Shown: positions 23,801 to 28,955, counted from the first letter of the stretch. The stretch: 64,000 bases of DNA from Loripinus fragilis (GCA_964019695.1 OZ026517.1:50833672-50897671); one strand, 5' to 3'. Notes: generated from the sequence alone by a model not told the origin. Program-made: numbers and translations.

Positions 23801-26800
23801 AGGTACATGTACTGACTGTGAAATCTTAACTGTTTGCATGCTGCTTTTTCCCCTGCCCTTTGTTGTAGTCTACTGATTTTCTTCCAATTAACATTTTCAA
23901 AAAATTCTTTCAGGAAAACTATCATAGTGTCAAATGGTTTGGATCCAGATCAGGACCGACAGTAACCTGATCTGGATCCAAGCTGTTCACAAAGGTTATC
24001 ACCAGACGTCAAAAGTTGCTGATAGCAAGGAAAGAGTTAAAATATCAATCATTAATGCAGCAAACAACATATGGACCAGCGGCGAGTTCAATAATGCGAG
24101 TGCTCGCCGAGCGCTCGTTGATTGGTACCTATCTTTATTCATAATGTGTAAAGCCTGGCATCAGTACAACGAGCGCCCGAGAGCGCTCGCATTATTGAAC
24201 TTGCCTCTGGTCTGACATAATTTTTTTGCACTTAACCCTTATAGCGCCAATCGCAACAAAAGTCATCTGCTTTTCTCGTCTGCTGAAATGTTTAAGTTGC
24301 CTCTATGACAAACAGTGTGGACCCAGATCAGACTGCTCCTATAGGAGCAGTCTGATCTGGGTCCACCCTGTTTGCTTCTATACTTAAATTAGTCAGTAAT
24401 GATAGGCAATTATTTGCAGCAGACGACTTCAGCAGACGTCATTTTTCAGATGCATTCAGGGTTTGCGCTAGGATTTATTATTCTTTCGCCACCATTTTCG
24501 CCAATATGATTTTTTTTGCGCCATTTTCTTGAACTTGGAGCCAGATTTTTGGCCATTTTTCGCCCCCCAAAAAGGCCAAGTTTTTGGGCATTTTTGTTAA
24601 AACTTCTTCTGTCTTTAACCCCTTAATTCTGCTGGATTATTCTATACACATTGATGCAATAAGTATGGAATAGTCCAGTTTGTATTTAAAGCCGTTGACA
24701 GTCTTAAAATTGATGTATATTTGCACCTTTCTTAACAAAACAGACACTGATGAAATGCCATTGTTAGGGGTAATCACTGTTTGTCAAAGTACCTGTTGCA
24801 AGTCAGACCATTAAATTATTATCACACGGTGGATAATGATCAGATTTTTTCTATATGTTTGTACGTGGCTCTATAATGAGAGCACTTATGTTAGAAAAAA
24901 AAACTTTTTGTGGCTTTTCCATGGGTAGAAACCAGTACTGGGCCGGGAGGGTTTATGATTTGTGTGTTTATTATATGACGGGAACTCCCGAAGGCTCAAC
25001 CGAAAGTGCGCATAGCGCTTTTCCACTACACCACAGGGGAGCACTTATGTTAGAAGATAGTCAACCTCTACTTATTTGAAACACCTGAAAGGTATTTTCA
25101 ACAATTACACATGATACTATATATGACGCCAATATTAATATGATATGGGTTTTTTGCTTCCGGTTTTTGGTACTTGTTTTTAGTGATTAAAAGTTTGCAA
25201 TCAATGTTATTCTCGCTTGAATATATTATTATAAAAATACTTTGATGAAAGCTGTTAAAATTTGGAAAATACATGTTAAATTAAACGAATAACTGCAATA
25301 AATTCCAACGTGAGCAAAATATTACCAAAAGGGAGCTAACTCAAAAATGTTAGGGGAGAGCACAATTGCATAATTTTTACCTCGGACATAGGTCCTAATT
25401 TTTACCGATATTTTTTCTGACAAAACAAATTTTATGAGCCATAACATCATCTACCTTATAAATAAAAGGTTTCTGCTTATAAATGAAAGGTTCAGATATC
25501 TGAGACTGTCGAGAAAAACCCTTTGAACGGCGTGCGTTACTCTGTTTTGAAGAGAGAAGCTATCTTCAGGGTTGTCTTGCTACTTTCCGAATTTTGGAAA
25601 TGTGCGGATCATTTCCCATGTCTGGTAATGTCTGGTGAGTGATGCTGTCAGATGAAAGAATGGCACAGTGAACACCATGCAAATCTTTCCCCTTTCTCAC
25701 TATGCTTGGTGGAAAATGAGCTTGAAAGTGAAGTGACACTTGAATTTTTTTCTTCTTTGCGGATGGCTATGTAGTGGTCTTTTCAACATGTTTAAAGTTA
25801 CGAGTTCAGAAAGTTAATAACTATCATTATAGACTACAATAAGCAAAGATATCATGGTGATGGTGCAGTTTATTTCATGCACAGAATGAAACCATGTATA
25901 TTATGGTCTGTCGTTCTGACCATTACCGGTAGCAGCTGTTAAAAGTGTGCCGATCGCCGTAGGTTAAAAGCAGCGCTTGTCCAGGTTCGCAGTTCTAATT
26001 GTTTGGTGTTAAATCGAGGTGTTAATTGACAATTAACATAAAGCGGCACGAGGCAATGACTTTACTTAGCCGGAGACGTTCCGACGCCAGACAAAAATTT
26101 TCGCTAGCGATTTTTCTTTCGCCAATAGTTGTCGCCAAATTACAATTTTTTGCACCAAATTTATTATTTCTTCGCATTTGGCGACAATGGCGATCGGTAG
26201 CGCGAACCCTGTGCATTTTATCTTGGCACTTTAAGGGTTAATGCATAATGATGAGTATAAATTCAATATTTAAACTCTTTGCTTCCTAGTGTCGTCTGCT
26301 GATAACCTTTGCAAACAATTTGGACCTAGACCAGGCCCAAGAAAACATCTGGCCTGATCTGGATCCAAACTGTTTGACATTCATGTTTGTATTCATGAAA
26401 GAAAAAAACCCAGCAGACGGCAAAAAGGTACGAAAAATTTCACAGGGAGCAAAGAGTTAAACATCATGTACAGCTAGTTAGTGGGACTAGTGTACAGGAA
26501 GTGATCAAAGGTGAGCTTTTGTGATCAGTCTTGGTCTAGTATGCATCATATGTAAGAAATTTTCCTCAAAAAAACATCTCTTTAACCACAGGTCCTACTT
26601 TTAAATTATTTTACACAAATGTTCCCCATAATGCCCTCTATTGAAATTGCCCAAATGGTTCCACTTGGCTGAAAAAAGGGCCACCAGAGCTAAAAATGAA
26701 CCAGGCCCGAATTCAAAATAAATTCACACAAATGAGCCGCGACAAAAGACTTCCAACAATGTGGCATTTTGACAAGTGTAGACTCAGAAGAGTCTATGCA

Positions 26801-27587
26801 GTCTCATTTTAAGCTAATAGAACTCCGAATGATGTTCAGTCAGTAGCTTAAAACTCATAGAATGTTCAAGCGACTAGCAAAGGCTCTGATCAGACTGTGC
26901 GTATGCGCAGGCTGGTCTGAGCCTTTGCTGGTGGCCGCACATGCGACATTGTTGGAAATCTCTTATCGCGGCTCAAATGGTTCCACCCTGATGTACAAAA
27001 TGGCTGCTAGATCTATAAATAGAATAATCTTTAAATGACATCTTTTCCTAAAGTGCTGGACTCAATTCTAATCAATTTTATACAAAATGTCCAGCCTGAT
27101 CTAGGTCCAAACTGTTTGCAAATGTTGTCACAGGGGTGATAAAGTGCAGGATCAATCAGGATTTCCTGATTGAGCACTCATGCATTTTGGGCATGAGATC
27201 ATAGTTATTATTGCTTTAATTTGTTTTTAGAACCTTTTAGTCAGATATTTACCATAAAATATGCATAAAGTGATCATGTTCTATTGATATTTTGTTCTTT
27301 AAAGCATTTTATTGATGATTTAAGAACTATTTTGACTCAGTTCAGGATTCAGTTGACAGATTTTCCTGATTGAGATTCGCGGACTGTTATCACCCCTGTT
27401 GTCAGCAGACGACGCTAGCAGAGAATTACTACAAACTGACTCCTATTATATTTCTAGGTGTTAAAAGTGTGACTGGAATCTATAACTACTACAAGAAGTT
27501 TGGCTATTCTACTGTTGTGATGGGAGCCTCATTTAGAAATACCGATCAAATTAAAGGTCTATGTGGCTGTGATCTCCTTACTATATC
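2806..27587 (+). CDS. TALDO1: Transaldolase, seven of its exons (gene span; 3' end not found)
   Basis: Transaldolase is the cytosolic pentose-phosphate enzyme that moves a dihydroxyacetone unit from sedoheptulose-7-phosphate to glyceraldehyde-3-phosphate. The joined exons 2806-2899, 4511-4634, 6014-6121, 21551-21682, 23025-23085, 23688-23802 and 27458-27587 (764 nt) encode about 254 residues colinear with animal transaldolase. All introns are GT-AG and the phases match. Active-site residues known for the family are present: Asp26 (VADSGD), Asn44 (TTNPSL), Glu105 (STEVDAR), the Schiff-base Lys141 ([11 protein letters not shown]), Asn164 (CNMTLLF) and the phosphate-binding SPFVGR. There are no stops or frameshifts. 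Human transaldolase is 337 residues, so about 80 C-terminal residues (normally beginning SPKLL) are missing; they are either beyond the window or in an exon I failed to recognise. Intron 3 is 15.4 kb of nested transposons. Confidence 0.97.
3256..3449. mobile_element. Small MITE with GGCRGATCCAG termini
   Basis: The ends are inverted: GCAGTGGCAGATCCAG on the left and CTGGATCCGCCTCTGCTT on the right. The interior carries G-runs (about 3395-3420). Related elements with the same GCGGATCCAG end occur near 7280, 13948, 49706 and 50350. It has no coding capacity and lies in intron 1. Confidence 0.65.
3954..4127. mobile_element. TTAA-flanked palindromic MITE
   Basis: It begins TTAACTCTTTGCCT and ends near a degenerate TTTA. 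The interior contains the hallmark TCTGGATCCAGACTGTTTGA and a CAGACAACA segment. It is one of several copies of the same family (4283, 6765, 21733, 23830, 26270, 27060, 41672). TTAA flanks with a CTCTTTGC terminus resemble piggyBac-type ends; that placement is inference. Confidence 0.6.
4162..4282. repeat. 31-bp tandem repeat, about four copies
   Basis: Near-identical copies of a 31-bp unit (core AAATTATAAGTGGGGTTTG) run head to tail in intron 1. The identity between copies points to recent expansion. Confidence 0.9.
4283..4487. mobile_element. TTAA-family MITE with GATCAGGCC palindrome
   Basis: The core at about 4389-4451 is an imperfect palindrome: AAACAGTTTGGATCCAGATC, GGCCCGACTATATGTCAGGCC, GATCTGTGTCCAAACTGTTT. 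It lies directly after the 31-bp repeat and ends 24 bp before exon 2, so an insertion sits almost on the branch-point region of intron 1. Confidence 0.65.
4511..4634 (+). CDS. TALDO1: TALDO1 exon 2
   Basis: Acceptor TATTTTCAG precedes the exon and donor GTAAGG follows it. It encodes [20 protein letters not shown] and continues to DYAKGKS. It contains Asn44 of the TTNPSL motif. It joins exon 1 in phase 1 and exon 3 in phase 2. Confidence 0.96.
4677..4871 (+). mobile_element. tRNA-derived SINE (family 1) with 13-bp target duplication
   Basis: It has a pol III A-box-like TGGCTCAGTGGTAGAGTGC and B-box-like GGTTCGACTC, then a conserved tail (GAGCAAGACACATTTATCC, TAGTACTGGTTCAACCCAGG) ending in a CAAATCAAACAAA run. 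The flanking duplication ACATGTCATTCTG (4664-4676 and 4872-4884) shows insertion by target-primed retrotransposition. It lies 42 bp downstream of the exon 2 donor. Relatives: 8517-8713 (minus), 22306, 47320, 52947, 54481 and fragments. Confidence 0.92.
4900..5062 (+). mobile_element. tRNA-derived SINE (family 2)
   Basis: It has an A-box-like TGTAATGGATAAAGC and B-box-like GTTTGATCCCTGGCTC, followed by an A-rich tail. A second copy lies at 5751-5985 and a reversed relative at about 24905-25055. It sits just after the family-1 SINE in intron 2. Confidence 0.7.
5139..5305. mobile_element. Hairpin MITE, ACATATGTTGTGGGTACTC family
   Basis: It forms a long imperfect hairpin: AAAACATATGTTGTGGGTACTC on the left pairs with GAGCACCCAAAACACATGTT on the right, around a GATGAGACGATTCTTTTGAG centre. 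Further copies: 5612 (interrupted), 23463, 27620, 28155, 28975 and 31620. Confidence 0.8.
5612..6000. mobile_element. Hairpin MITE interrupted by a family-2 SINE
   Basis: The same hairpin family as 5139-5305 begins at 5612 and runs to AACACATTTTAACTG at 5750. It then stops and its expected tail resumes as ATGATAAAATTT just after 5985. The intervening 5751-5985 is a SINE. The composite ends only a few bases before the exon 3 acceptor. Confidence 0.7.
5751..5985 (+). mobile_element. tRNA-derived SINE (family 2), nested
   Basis: It contains TGTAGTGGATAAACCGCTTG and GTTTGATCCCTGGCTC (box A/B-like), then a body ending CCCGGCCCCGTACTGG and an A-rich CAAACAAAAACAAAA tail. It is inserted inside a hairpin MITE, so it is the younger of the two. 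Confidence 0.75.
6014..6121 (+). CDS. TALDO1: TALDO1 exon 3
   Basis: It is preceded by a pyrimidine tract and TATAG, and followed by GTAGGT. It encodes [20 protein letters not shown] and then [11 protein letters not shown]. It carries catalytic Glu105 in STEVDAR; the Arg codon is split with exon 4 (AG|A). The 15.4-kb intron 3 begins here. Confidence 0.96.
6765..6998. mobile_element. TTAA-family palindromic MITE
   Basis: It begins ACTCTTTGCATGCTGG and ends CAGCAGGCAAAGAGGTAA. Its core is the usual TTAGATCTTGATCAGGACAG palindrome with CTGATCTGGGTGCAAACTGT. It lies in intron 3. Confidence 0.65.
7280..7500. mobile_element. G-rich MITE with GATCCAG end
   Basis: It begins TTTGCAGATCCAGAGGGGAG and ends near TTGATCCGTGCATGG. 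The interior is rich in GGGG/CCCC with GGACCCCCCTTGGGTCC. Same family as 3256, 13948, 49706 and 50350. Open frames here are incidental. Confidence 0.55.
7621..8516. mobile_element. 900-bp MITE with perfect 15-bp TIRs and inner hairpin
   Basis: Perfect terminal inverted repeats TCTAGCGATAAGGCG lie at 7621-7635 and 8502-8516. Inside, arms at 8011-8039 and 8081-8109 (CTTTCCCCCCCTAGACCC) form a 29-bp stem with one mismatch. No transposase is encoded, so it is non-autonomous. No clear target duplication was found because a SINE abuts the right end. Confidence 0.8.
8517..8713 (-). mobile_element. tRNA-derived SINE (family 1), minus strand
   Basis: The complement of the family-1 SINE: at the right is GGCTCAGTGGTAGAGTG (complement of 8685-8702) and at the left the tail GATTTGATTCTTTACGTCCC. 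The body matches the copies at 4677 and 52947. Confidence 0.85.
9430..9809 (+). repeat. Left copy of a ~400-bp direct repeat
   Basis: The part from GTCCTACTATC to TTTACACCCAAAATC matches 20480-20790 in the same orientation. A further partial copy begins at about 20808. The copies were tandem units of the outer element before the 10.6-kb array inserted between them. Confidence 0.75.
10060..12309 (+). repeat. ~169-bp monomer array with 676-bp higher-order period
   Basis: Monomers carry GTGACCACTCTAGCGC, GGATCTTCTTCATTCTTACA, GGACAACCATAAAAGC and GGAGTTAGCTGCCCTTGAG. Spacing of the GACCACTCTAG box alternates 177 and 161 bp (10381, 10558, 10719, 10896, 11057). A variant box CAAGCCCTAC recurs at 10611, 11287 and 11963, exactly 676 bp apart. 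About 13 monomers lie left of the Tc1 insertion. Confidence 0.92.
12441..12866 (-). pseudogene. Tc1 transposase, C-terminal half
   Basis: This is the C-terminal part of a DD34E Tc1 transposase. It includes [10 protein letters not shown] with the second catalytic Asp, and [15 protein letters not shown] with the catalytic Glu, 34 residues apart. The frame runs from a break at 12867 (the left border of the inserted element) to a stop at 12441. The N-terminal half is 5.6 kb away at 18434-19034. Removing the insertion and one copy of its 5-bp duplication joins the halves in frame at the expected place in the catalytic domain. The gene is dead in its present state. Confidence 0.93.
12872..13401. 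repeat. Left long terminal inverted repeat (~530 bp)
   Basis: Pairs with 17900-18428. Contains GGTAAAATGGTGTTGTAACA, AAGTGCCGATTCGTATA, CGTCCATAGCCTGTTTGGCG and GGAAAACACTGTTGGCCG, each found reverse-complemented in the right arm. Open frames on both strands at 13287-13485 lie in or just beyond this arm and are not recognisable proteins. Confidence 0.9.
13640..13900. repeat. Repeat remnant related to 17300-17345
   Basis: GGGTAAAGGTGATTTTCCAT at 13734-13753 matches GGGTAAAAGTGATTTTCCAT in the MITE at 17243-17535, in the same orientation. It is a fragment of the same family inside the long-TIR element. Confidence 0.5.
13948..14280. mobile_element. G-rich MITE with GATCCAG/GGATAC ends
   Basis: It begins CATGCTTGGATCCAG and ends CTGTATCCGCGCATG. 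The interior has G-runs at 14115-14165 (GGGGGGGTTCC, GGGGGGTGGGGGTC). Same family as 49706 and 50350. The apparent 98-codon frame on the minus strand follows from low-complexity sequence. Confidence 0.6.
14290..15045. other. Interior of the long-TIR element, no gene seen
   Basis: A+T-rich sequence with no recognisable frame, RNA or repeat relationship within the window. Confidence 0.5.
15050..15675 (+). mobile_element. 3' end of the RT retroelement family (copy A)
   Basis: This aligns with 34095-34690 and 56240-56570. Shared blocks include GGTGGGTCAGACTTCAGACT, AAGGCGGTGGTTTTGTTGTT, TATTGTTGCCTC and CATGCTCACTTAC near the end. Only the 3' portion is present, as expected from incomplete reverse transcription. 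The 82-codon frame at 15057-15305 is within this block and is not a stand-alone gene. Confidence 0.75.
15680..16425. other. Interior of the long-TIR element, no gene seen
   Basis: A+T-rich sequence with no coding region, hairpin or repeat relationship that I could recognise. Confidence 0.5.
16430..17010 (-). repeat. Reversed copy of the 1191-2335 tandem-repeat element
   Basis: The end at 16430 (AATGCCCCGAAAGGAATTGG, TAGCATAAGACATATTTGAGG) is the reverse complement of the right end at 2250-2310. The interior has ACCAAATTTGGGATTCC and CTAGGTCATAGGTCAGCGTC, the complement of the unit at 1300-2200. It is truncated on its far side. Confidence 0.85.
17243..17535. mobile_element. MITE with CATTGGCGTAGC ends and duplicated hairpin
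   Basis: The termini are CCATTGGCGTAGCTCC and the inverted CTGGCTACGCCATTG. Near the middle, AGAATTCGCTCCC-TTT-GGGAGCAAATTCT (a hairpin) occurs twice in tandem at 17362-17421. It is internal to the long-TIR element. Confidence 0.7.
17900..18428. repeat. Right long terminal inverted repeat (~530 bp)
   Basis: The reverse complement of 12872-13401 with a few percent mismatches and small indels (by eye). It ends GGTTGGACAGGGTG at 18428, followed by the ATTCC duplication. Confidence 0.9.
18434..19034 (-). pseudogene. Tc1 transposase, N-terminal half
   Basis: It begins [19 protein letters not shown] and holds the paired-like DNA-binding region: a helix-turn-helix with [19 protein letters not shown], the SGRPKVVT linker and a second helical domain. 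The first catalytic Asp follows in KVIFSDESQ. An in-frame TAG at 18465-18467 comes just after PSKANR. Beyond it the frame continues about ten codons to the insertion border and then, across the insertion, into 12866-12441. So one nonsense codon plus the 5.56-kb insertion inactivate an otherwise complete gene of roughly 330 codons. Confidence 0.93.
19246..20330 (+). repeat. Continuation of the ~169-bp array beyond Tc1
   Basis: About six more monomers with GTGACCACTCTAGCGCC, CTTGCAGGTAACAAGG and AGTTAGCTGCCCTTGAGC. They are more divergent than those at 10400-12300 and lack the clear 676-bp period, as expected for the array edge. Confidence 0.88.
20390..20870 (+). repeat. Right copies of the ~400-bp direct repeat
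   Basis: TCTTTCCCTACTTTTTATG followed by AGGGCAGTGAGAGCCTATT at 20405-20447 recurs at 20816-20860, giving a unit of about 410 bp. The block 20480-20790 matches 9480-9805. Confidence 0.75.
20860..20950 (+). mobile_element. SINE family 1, 3' fragment
   Basis: CTTAGTACTGGTTCAACTGA and AAATTGTTGACTGGAA match the SINE tail. The tRNA-like head is absent. Confidence 0.55.
21254..21278 (+). repeat. Homopolymer tract of about 25 C
   Basis: An uninterrupted C run just inside the right terminus of the outer element. G runs of 8-12 lie nearby at 21125-21145 and 21208-21220 and at the opposite end near 9138. Length is likely unstable and hard to sequence. Confidence 0.85.
21551..21682 (+). CDS. TALDO1: TALDO1 exon 4 (Schiff-base lysine)
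   Basis: Acceptor GATTTTTTAG and donor GTAAGT. It encodes [20 protein letters not shown], then [20 protein letters not shown]. Lys141 in [11 protein letters not shown] is the Schiff-base lysine of the family. It is spliced after the 15.4-kb intron 3. Confidence 0.97.
21733..21955. mobile_element. TTAA-family palindromic MITE
   Basis: Begins TTAACTCTTTCCTTGCTAGC and has the core GACCCAGATCAGGCCCGCC / GTCCTGATCTGGGCCCAAAC. The right end is near CACTATGCAAAG. It starts 50 bp after the exon 4 donor. Confidence 0.65.
22135..22240. repeat. Short repeat with CAACGTGTTTCGG and CTTCATCAGG
   Basis: TAGATCAACGTGTTTCGG then CCCTTCATCAGGAC resembles terminal sequence seen in several animal retroelements. 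I cannot name the family from this stretch. Confidence 0.35.
22306..22501 (+). mobile_element. tRNA-derived SINE (family 1) with 11-bp target duplication
   Basis: GGCTCAGTGGTGGTATGC and the family-1 tail. The duplication ACATTATATGA lies at 22295-22305 and 22502-22512. The B box is decayed (GGTTGCAGG). Confidence 0.9.
23025..23085 (+). CDS. TALDO1: TALDO1 exon 5
   Basis: Acceptor TTAAATTGCAG and donor GTAGGA. It encodes [20 protein letters not shown]. The CNMTLLF segment carries a conserved active-site Asn. At 61 nt it is the shortest exon. Confidence 0.96.
23463..23628. mobile_element. Hairpin MITE, ACATATGTTGTGGGTACTC family
   Basis: CAAAACATATGTTGTGGGTA pairs with CACCCAAAACAAATGTT. The preceding GGCCCTTAGATAAGAGTGTG and trailing TGATAGATAAGAAAATA match the other copies. 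It ends 60 bp before exon 6. Confidence 0.8.
23688..23802 (+). CDS. TALDO1: TALDO1 exon 6
   Basis: Acceptor TTTTTGAACAG and donor GTACAT. It encodes [20 protein letters not shown] then [24 protein letters not shown] is the phosphate-binding segment of the family. Confidence 0.97.
23830..24040. mobile_element. TTAA-family palindromic MITE
   Basis: Flanked by TTAA at both ends (ATCTTAACTGTTTGCATGC and GGAAAGAGTTAAAA). The core is TGGATCCAGATCAGGACCGA / ACCTGATCTGGATCCAAGCT. It begins about 25 bp after the exon 6 donor. Confidence 0.7.
24075..24206. mobile_element. Foldback element, GACCAGNGGCGAGTTCAATA
   Basis: GACCAGCGGCGAGTTCAATA with ATGCGAG on the left pairs with CTCGCATTATTGAACTTGCC and TCTGGTC on the right, with a second inner pair of GAGCGCTCG-like arms. 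It forms a 130-bp hairpin and is not coding. Confidence 0.75.
24317..24366. repeat. Perfect 50-bp palindrome
   Basis: Twenty-five bases starting GTGGACCCAGATCAGACTGC are followed by their exact reverse complement with no spacer; the centre is CTCCTATAGGAG. Related but imperfect palindromes lie at 30450-30530, 32190-32275 and 42120-42195. Confidence 0.97.
24457..26211. mobile_element. CAGGGTTYGCGCT element, 1755 bp, 6-bp target duplication
   Basis: Starts CAGGGTTTGCGCT and ends AGCGCGAACCCTG, flanked by TGCATT at 24451-24456 and 26212-26217. Subterminal sequence carries inverted TTTCGCCA-like motifs on both sides. It contains a reversed SINE family-2 relative near 24905-25055. No transposase is seen. 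The same end sequence occurs at 57459 and 63901. Confidence 0.85.
24905..25055 (-). mobile_element. SINE family 2 relative, minus strand
   Basis: AGTACTGGGCCGGGAGGGTT is the complement of the family-2 tail at 5930-5950, and CTCCCGAAGGCTCAACCG matches (complement) the GAGCCTTTGGGTGCTCCCGG at 5888. The head is decayed. Confidence 0.6.
26270..26462. mobile_element. TTAA-family palindromic MITE
   Basis: Starts TTTAAACTCTTTGCTTCC and ends GGGAGCAAAGAGTTAA. The core is GGACCTAGACCAGGCCC / GGCCTGATCTGGATCCAAAC. The termini are clear inverted repeats next to TTAA. Confidence 0.75.
26560..27055. repeat. Fragment of the 40727-type tandem repeat, interrupted by a MITE
   Basis: TTTAACCACAGGTCC, GTTCCCCATAATGCCCTCT and GGGCCACCAGAGCT match the unit at 40800-41480. 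The unit is interrupted between CACAAAT and GGTTCC, where a 241-bp MITE is inserted. Confidence 0.75.
26734..26974. mobile_element. 241-bp MITE with GAGCCGCGAC ends and AAAT duplication
   Basis: The ends are GAGCCGCGACAAAAGACTTC and the inverted GAAATCTCTTATCGCGGCTC. AAAT lies at 26730-26733 and 26975-26978; the undisturbed unit at 40900 has one AAAT there, confirming the duplication. The interior has the CTGATCAGACTGTGCGTATG pairing. Copies at 46432, 54952 and 60173. Confidence 0.88.
27060..27440. mobile_element. TTAA-family MITE fragment carrying a nested MITE
   Basis: CCTGATCTAGGTCCAAACTG, TTTGCAAATGTTGTCA then (after the insertion) GCAGACGACGCTAGCAGAG match the right half of the palindromic family. 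It ends about 20 bp before exon 7. Confidence 0.7.
27131..27398. mobile_element. 268-bp MITE, CAGGGGTGATAA ends, 6-bp duplication
   Basis: Starts CAGGGGTGATAA and ends TTATCACCCCTG, flanked by TTGTCA at 27125-27130 and 27399-27404. It lies 59 bp upstream of exon 7. The CAGGG end and 6-bp duplication match the style of the element at 24457. Confidence 0.88.
27458..27587 (+). CDS. TALDO1: TALDO1 exon 7 (last recognised)
   Basis: Acceptor TATTTCTAG and donor GTGAGT. It encodes [20 protein letters not shown] then [20 protein letters not shown] and TIS. The final Ser codon is split (TC|N). The expected continuation, beginning with a Pro-Lys-Leu-Leu segment, was not found downstream in this window. 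Confidence 0.97.
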
Positions 27588-27619
27588 GTGAGTATACATC
27601 ATCACAGAATAATCATCTT

Positions 27620-27800
27620 TCATAGGTTTAGATAAACAAAAATTTTCAAAGTAAAATTGTAAAATATTTTCTTACCTATAATTTTAAGCATATGTTTGGG
27701 GTGCTCAAAAGAACCATCTCATGGAGAGGGTTCATTTGAGTACCCACAACATATGTTTTGGTTGAGAAATAAGAAAATTATTTTCCTGTTCCGCACTCTT
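27620..27800. mobile_element. Hairpin MITE, ACATATGTTGTGGGTACTC family
   Basis: GCATATGTTTGGGGTGCTCA and GAGTACCCACAACATATGTT form the two arms. It is inverted relative to the copy at 5139. Confidence 0.75.
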
Positions 27801-27879
27801 AACTGAAGTCCTGTCTCCTTGCAAAAGTAACCTCCATGTTTCCACCTATAATCTAGTATAAAGAGGGGGAGCTGCAATA

Positions 27880-28105
27880 GATATGGGCCAGCACATGAGA
27901 TTTTAGTACTTGTGCGATATGGGCAAAACCCTCATTTAGCGCATATGGGGCTAGAGGTCTCAACCTTGGTCTAAGTCTTCATCTACATCCATACTTCGAG
28001 TATGAGAGCAGCAGAGGCCCATACTTTTGTGTATGCAAGCAGAAAAAGGCTCTGGTAAGTGCGCATTTGCACAGGTAATGCTTGGCAATGCAATAAGTAC
28101 ATACA
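27880..28105 (+). repeat. Dispersed repeat, uninterrupted copy of 7563-8880
   Basis: GGGCCAGCACATGAGATTTT, GGGCTAGAGGTCTCAACC and CATACTTTTGTGTATG match the two split halves at 7563-7620 and 8714-8860. Confidence 0.6.
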
Positions 28106-28154
28106 ACACCTCATGTGCTGACTCACTTCTGGTCATACATTTACATGTATAATT

Positions 28155-28335
28155 CAAGGCCTTGAGTTAAGAGTGCATACCAAAAAAATATTCTTATTTC
28201 TCAACCAAAACATATGTTGTGGGTACTCAAAAGAACTGTCTCCATGAGACAGTTCTTTTGAGCACCCAAAACAAATGTTAAAACTGATGGGTAAGAAATT
28301 ATTTGCAATTTTACGCTCAAAATTGTGTTTATCTA
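28155..28335. mobile_element. Hairpin MITE, ACATATGTTGTGGGTACTC family
   Basis: ACCAAAACATATGTTGTGGG pairs with CACCCAAAACAAATGTT across the short stem TCTCCATGAGACAGTTC. This is among the best preserved copies. Confidence 0.8.
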
Positions 28336-28339
28336 GGCC

Positions 28340-28870
28340 TATGTAATTCATTTTCAATATAACAAATTAGTGGTTCAATAACTTTGCCTATAATACATTA
28401 CTTGATTCTTAACATTCAGTTTTGTTGTTGAAGGCCTGAAACTTTTTAAAGGATTGAAAGAGCTTAAAAATACTTTTTGACAAGATAATTTTTGCTACTT
28501 TGAAGGTCACTCGGAAAAGCTGTTGGTGTAATTTTTGCATTTATCTTTAAAGCTTCTCCAAAACTTTGTAGCTGTATTACTGCCCTAGAAAAACAATTAA
28601 GGCTTTAACTAGGTTTGAGTCATCTGCTCGCACATGATTCACAAGAAATTTTTAGCCTCATTTTAATAAAGATGAAGAAAAATAAATTAAAAATTGTCAT
28701 CAGTTGTGATCATTGAGACGTTAAGGGTTAGCCTTTTGAAGGGGTTGGGAACTCATGAAAGGGTTCTTTGATAGTGAATACCCTGTGATATCTCATTACC
28801 AGTCATTAGAGTCTTCAGTGTTTGATTCTGATAGAACAAAAACAATCACCAGGGAACAAAATAGATATAG
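28340..28870. other. No feature recognised
   Basis: A+T-rich sequence. Only a short fragment near 28610-28660 (GAGTCATCTGCTCGCACATG) resembles the MITE at 6725. No coding exon was recognised here. Confidence 0.5.
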
Positions 28871-28872
28871 TA

Positions 28873-28955
28873 CTGTTTCAACCCTGGAAGATCCGTCTCT
28901 GTTTAACTGAAAGATTGTTGATGGGACGTAAAGAATCAAATCAAACAATCAAACA
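28873..28955 (+). mobile_element. SINE family 1, 3' fragment
   Basis: TTCAACCCTGGAAGATCCGT and GATTGTTGATGGGACGTAAA with an AATCAAATCAAACAA tail match the end of family-1 SINEs. Confidence 0.8.

Larger units (their letters stand above)
24232..26241. mobile_element. TTAA-flanked MITE split by a 1.75-kb insertion
   Basis: Left end TTAACCCTTATAGCGCC (24232); right end GGCACTTTAAGGGTTAA (26225-26241). The TTAA is on both sides. The left part holds a perfect 50-bp palindrome. The element is interrupted at 24457 by the CAGGG-type element. Confidence 0.75.

Noticed and set aside
28540..28600. Possible TALDO1 exon 8 (a short stretch reading SPKL)
   Set aside because: Only four residues match; it lacks a suitable acceptor at the needed phase and the following residues do not resemble transaldolase.
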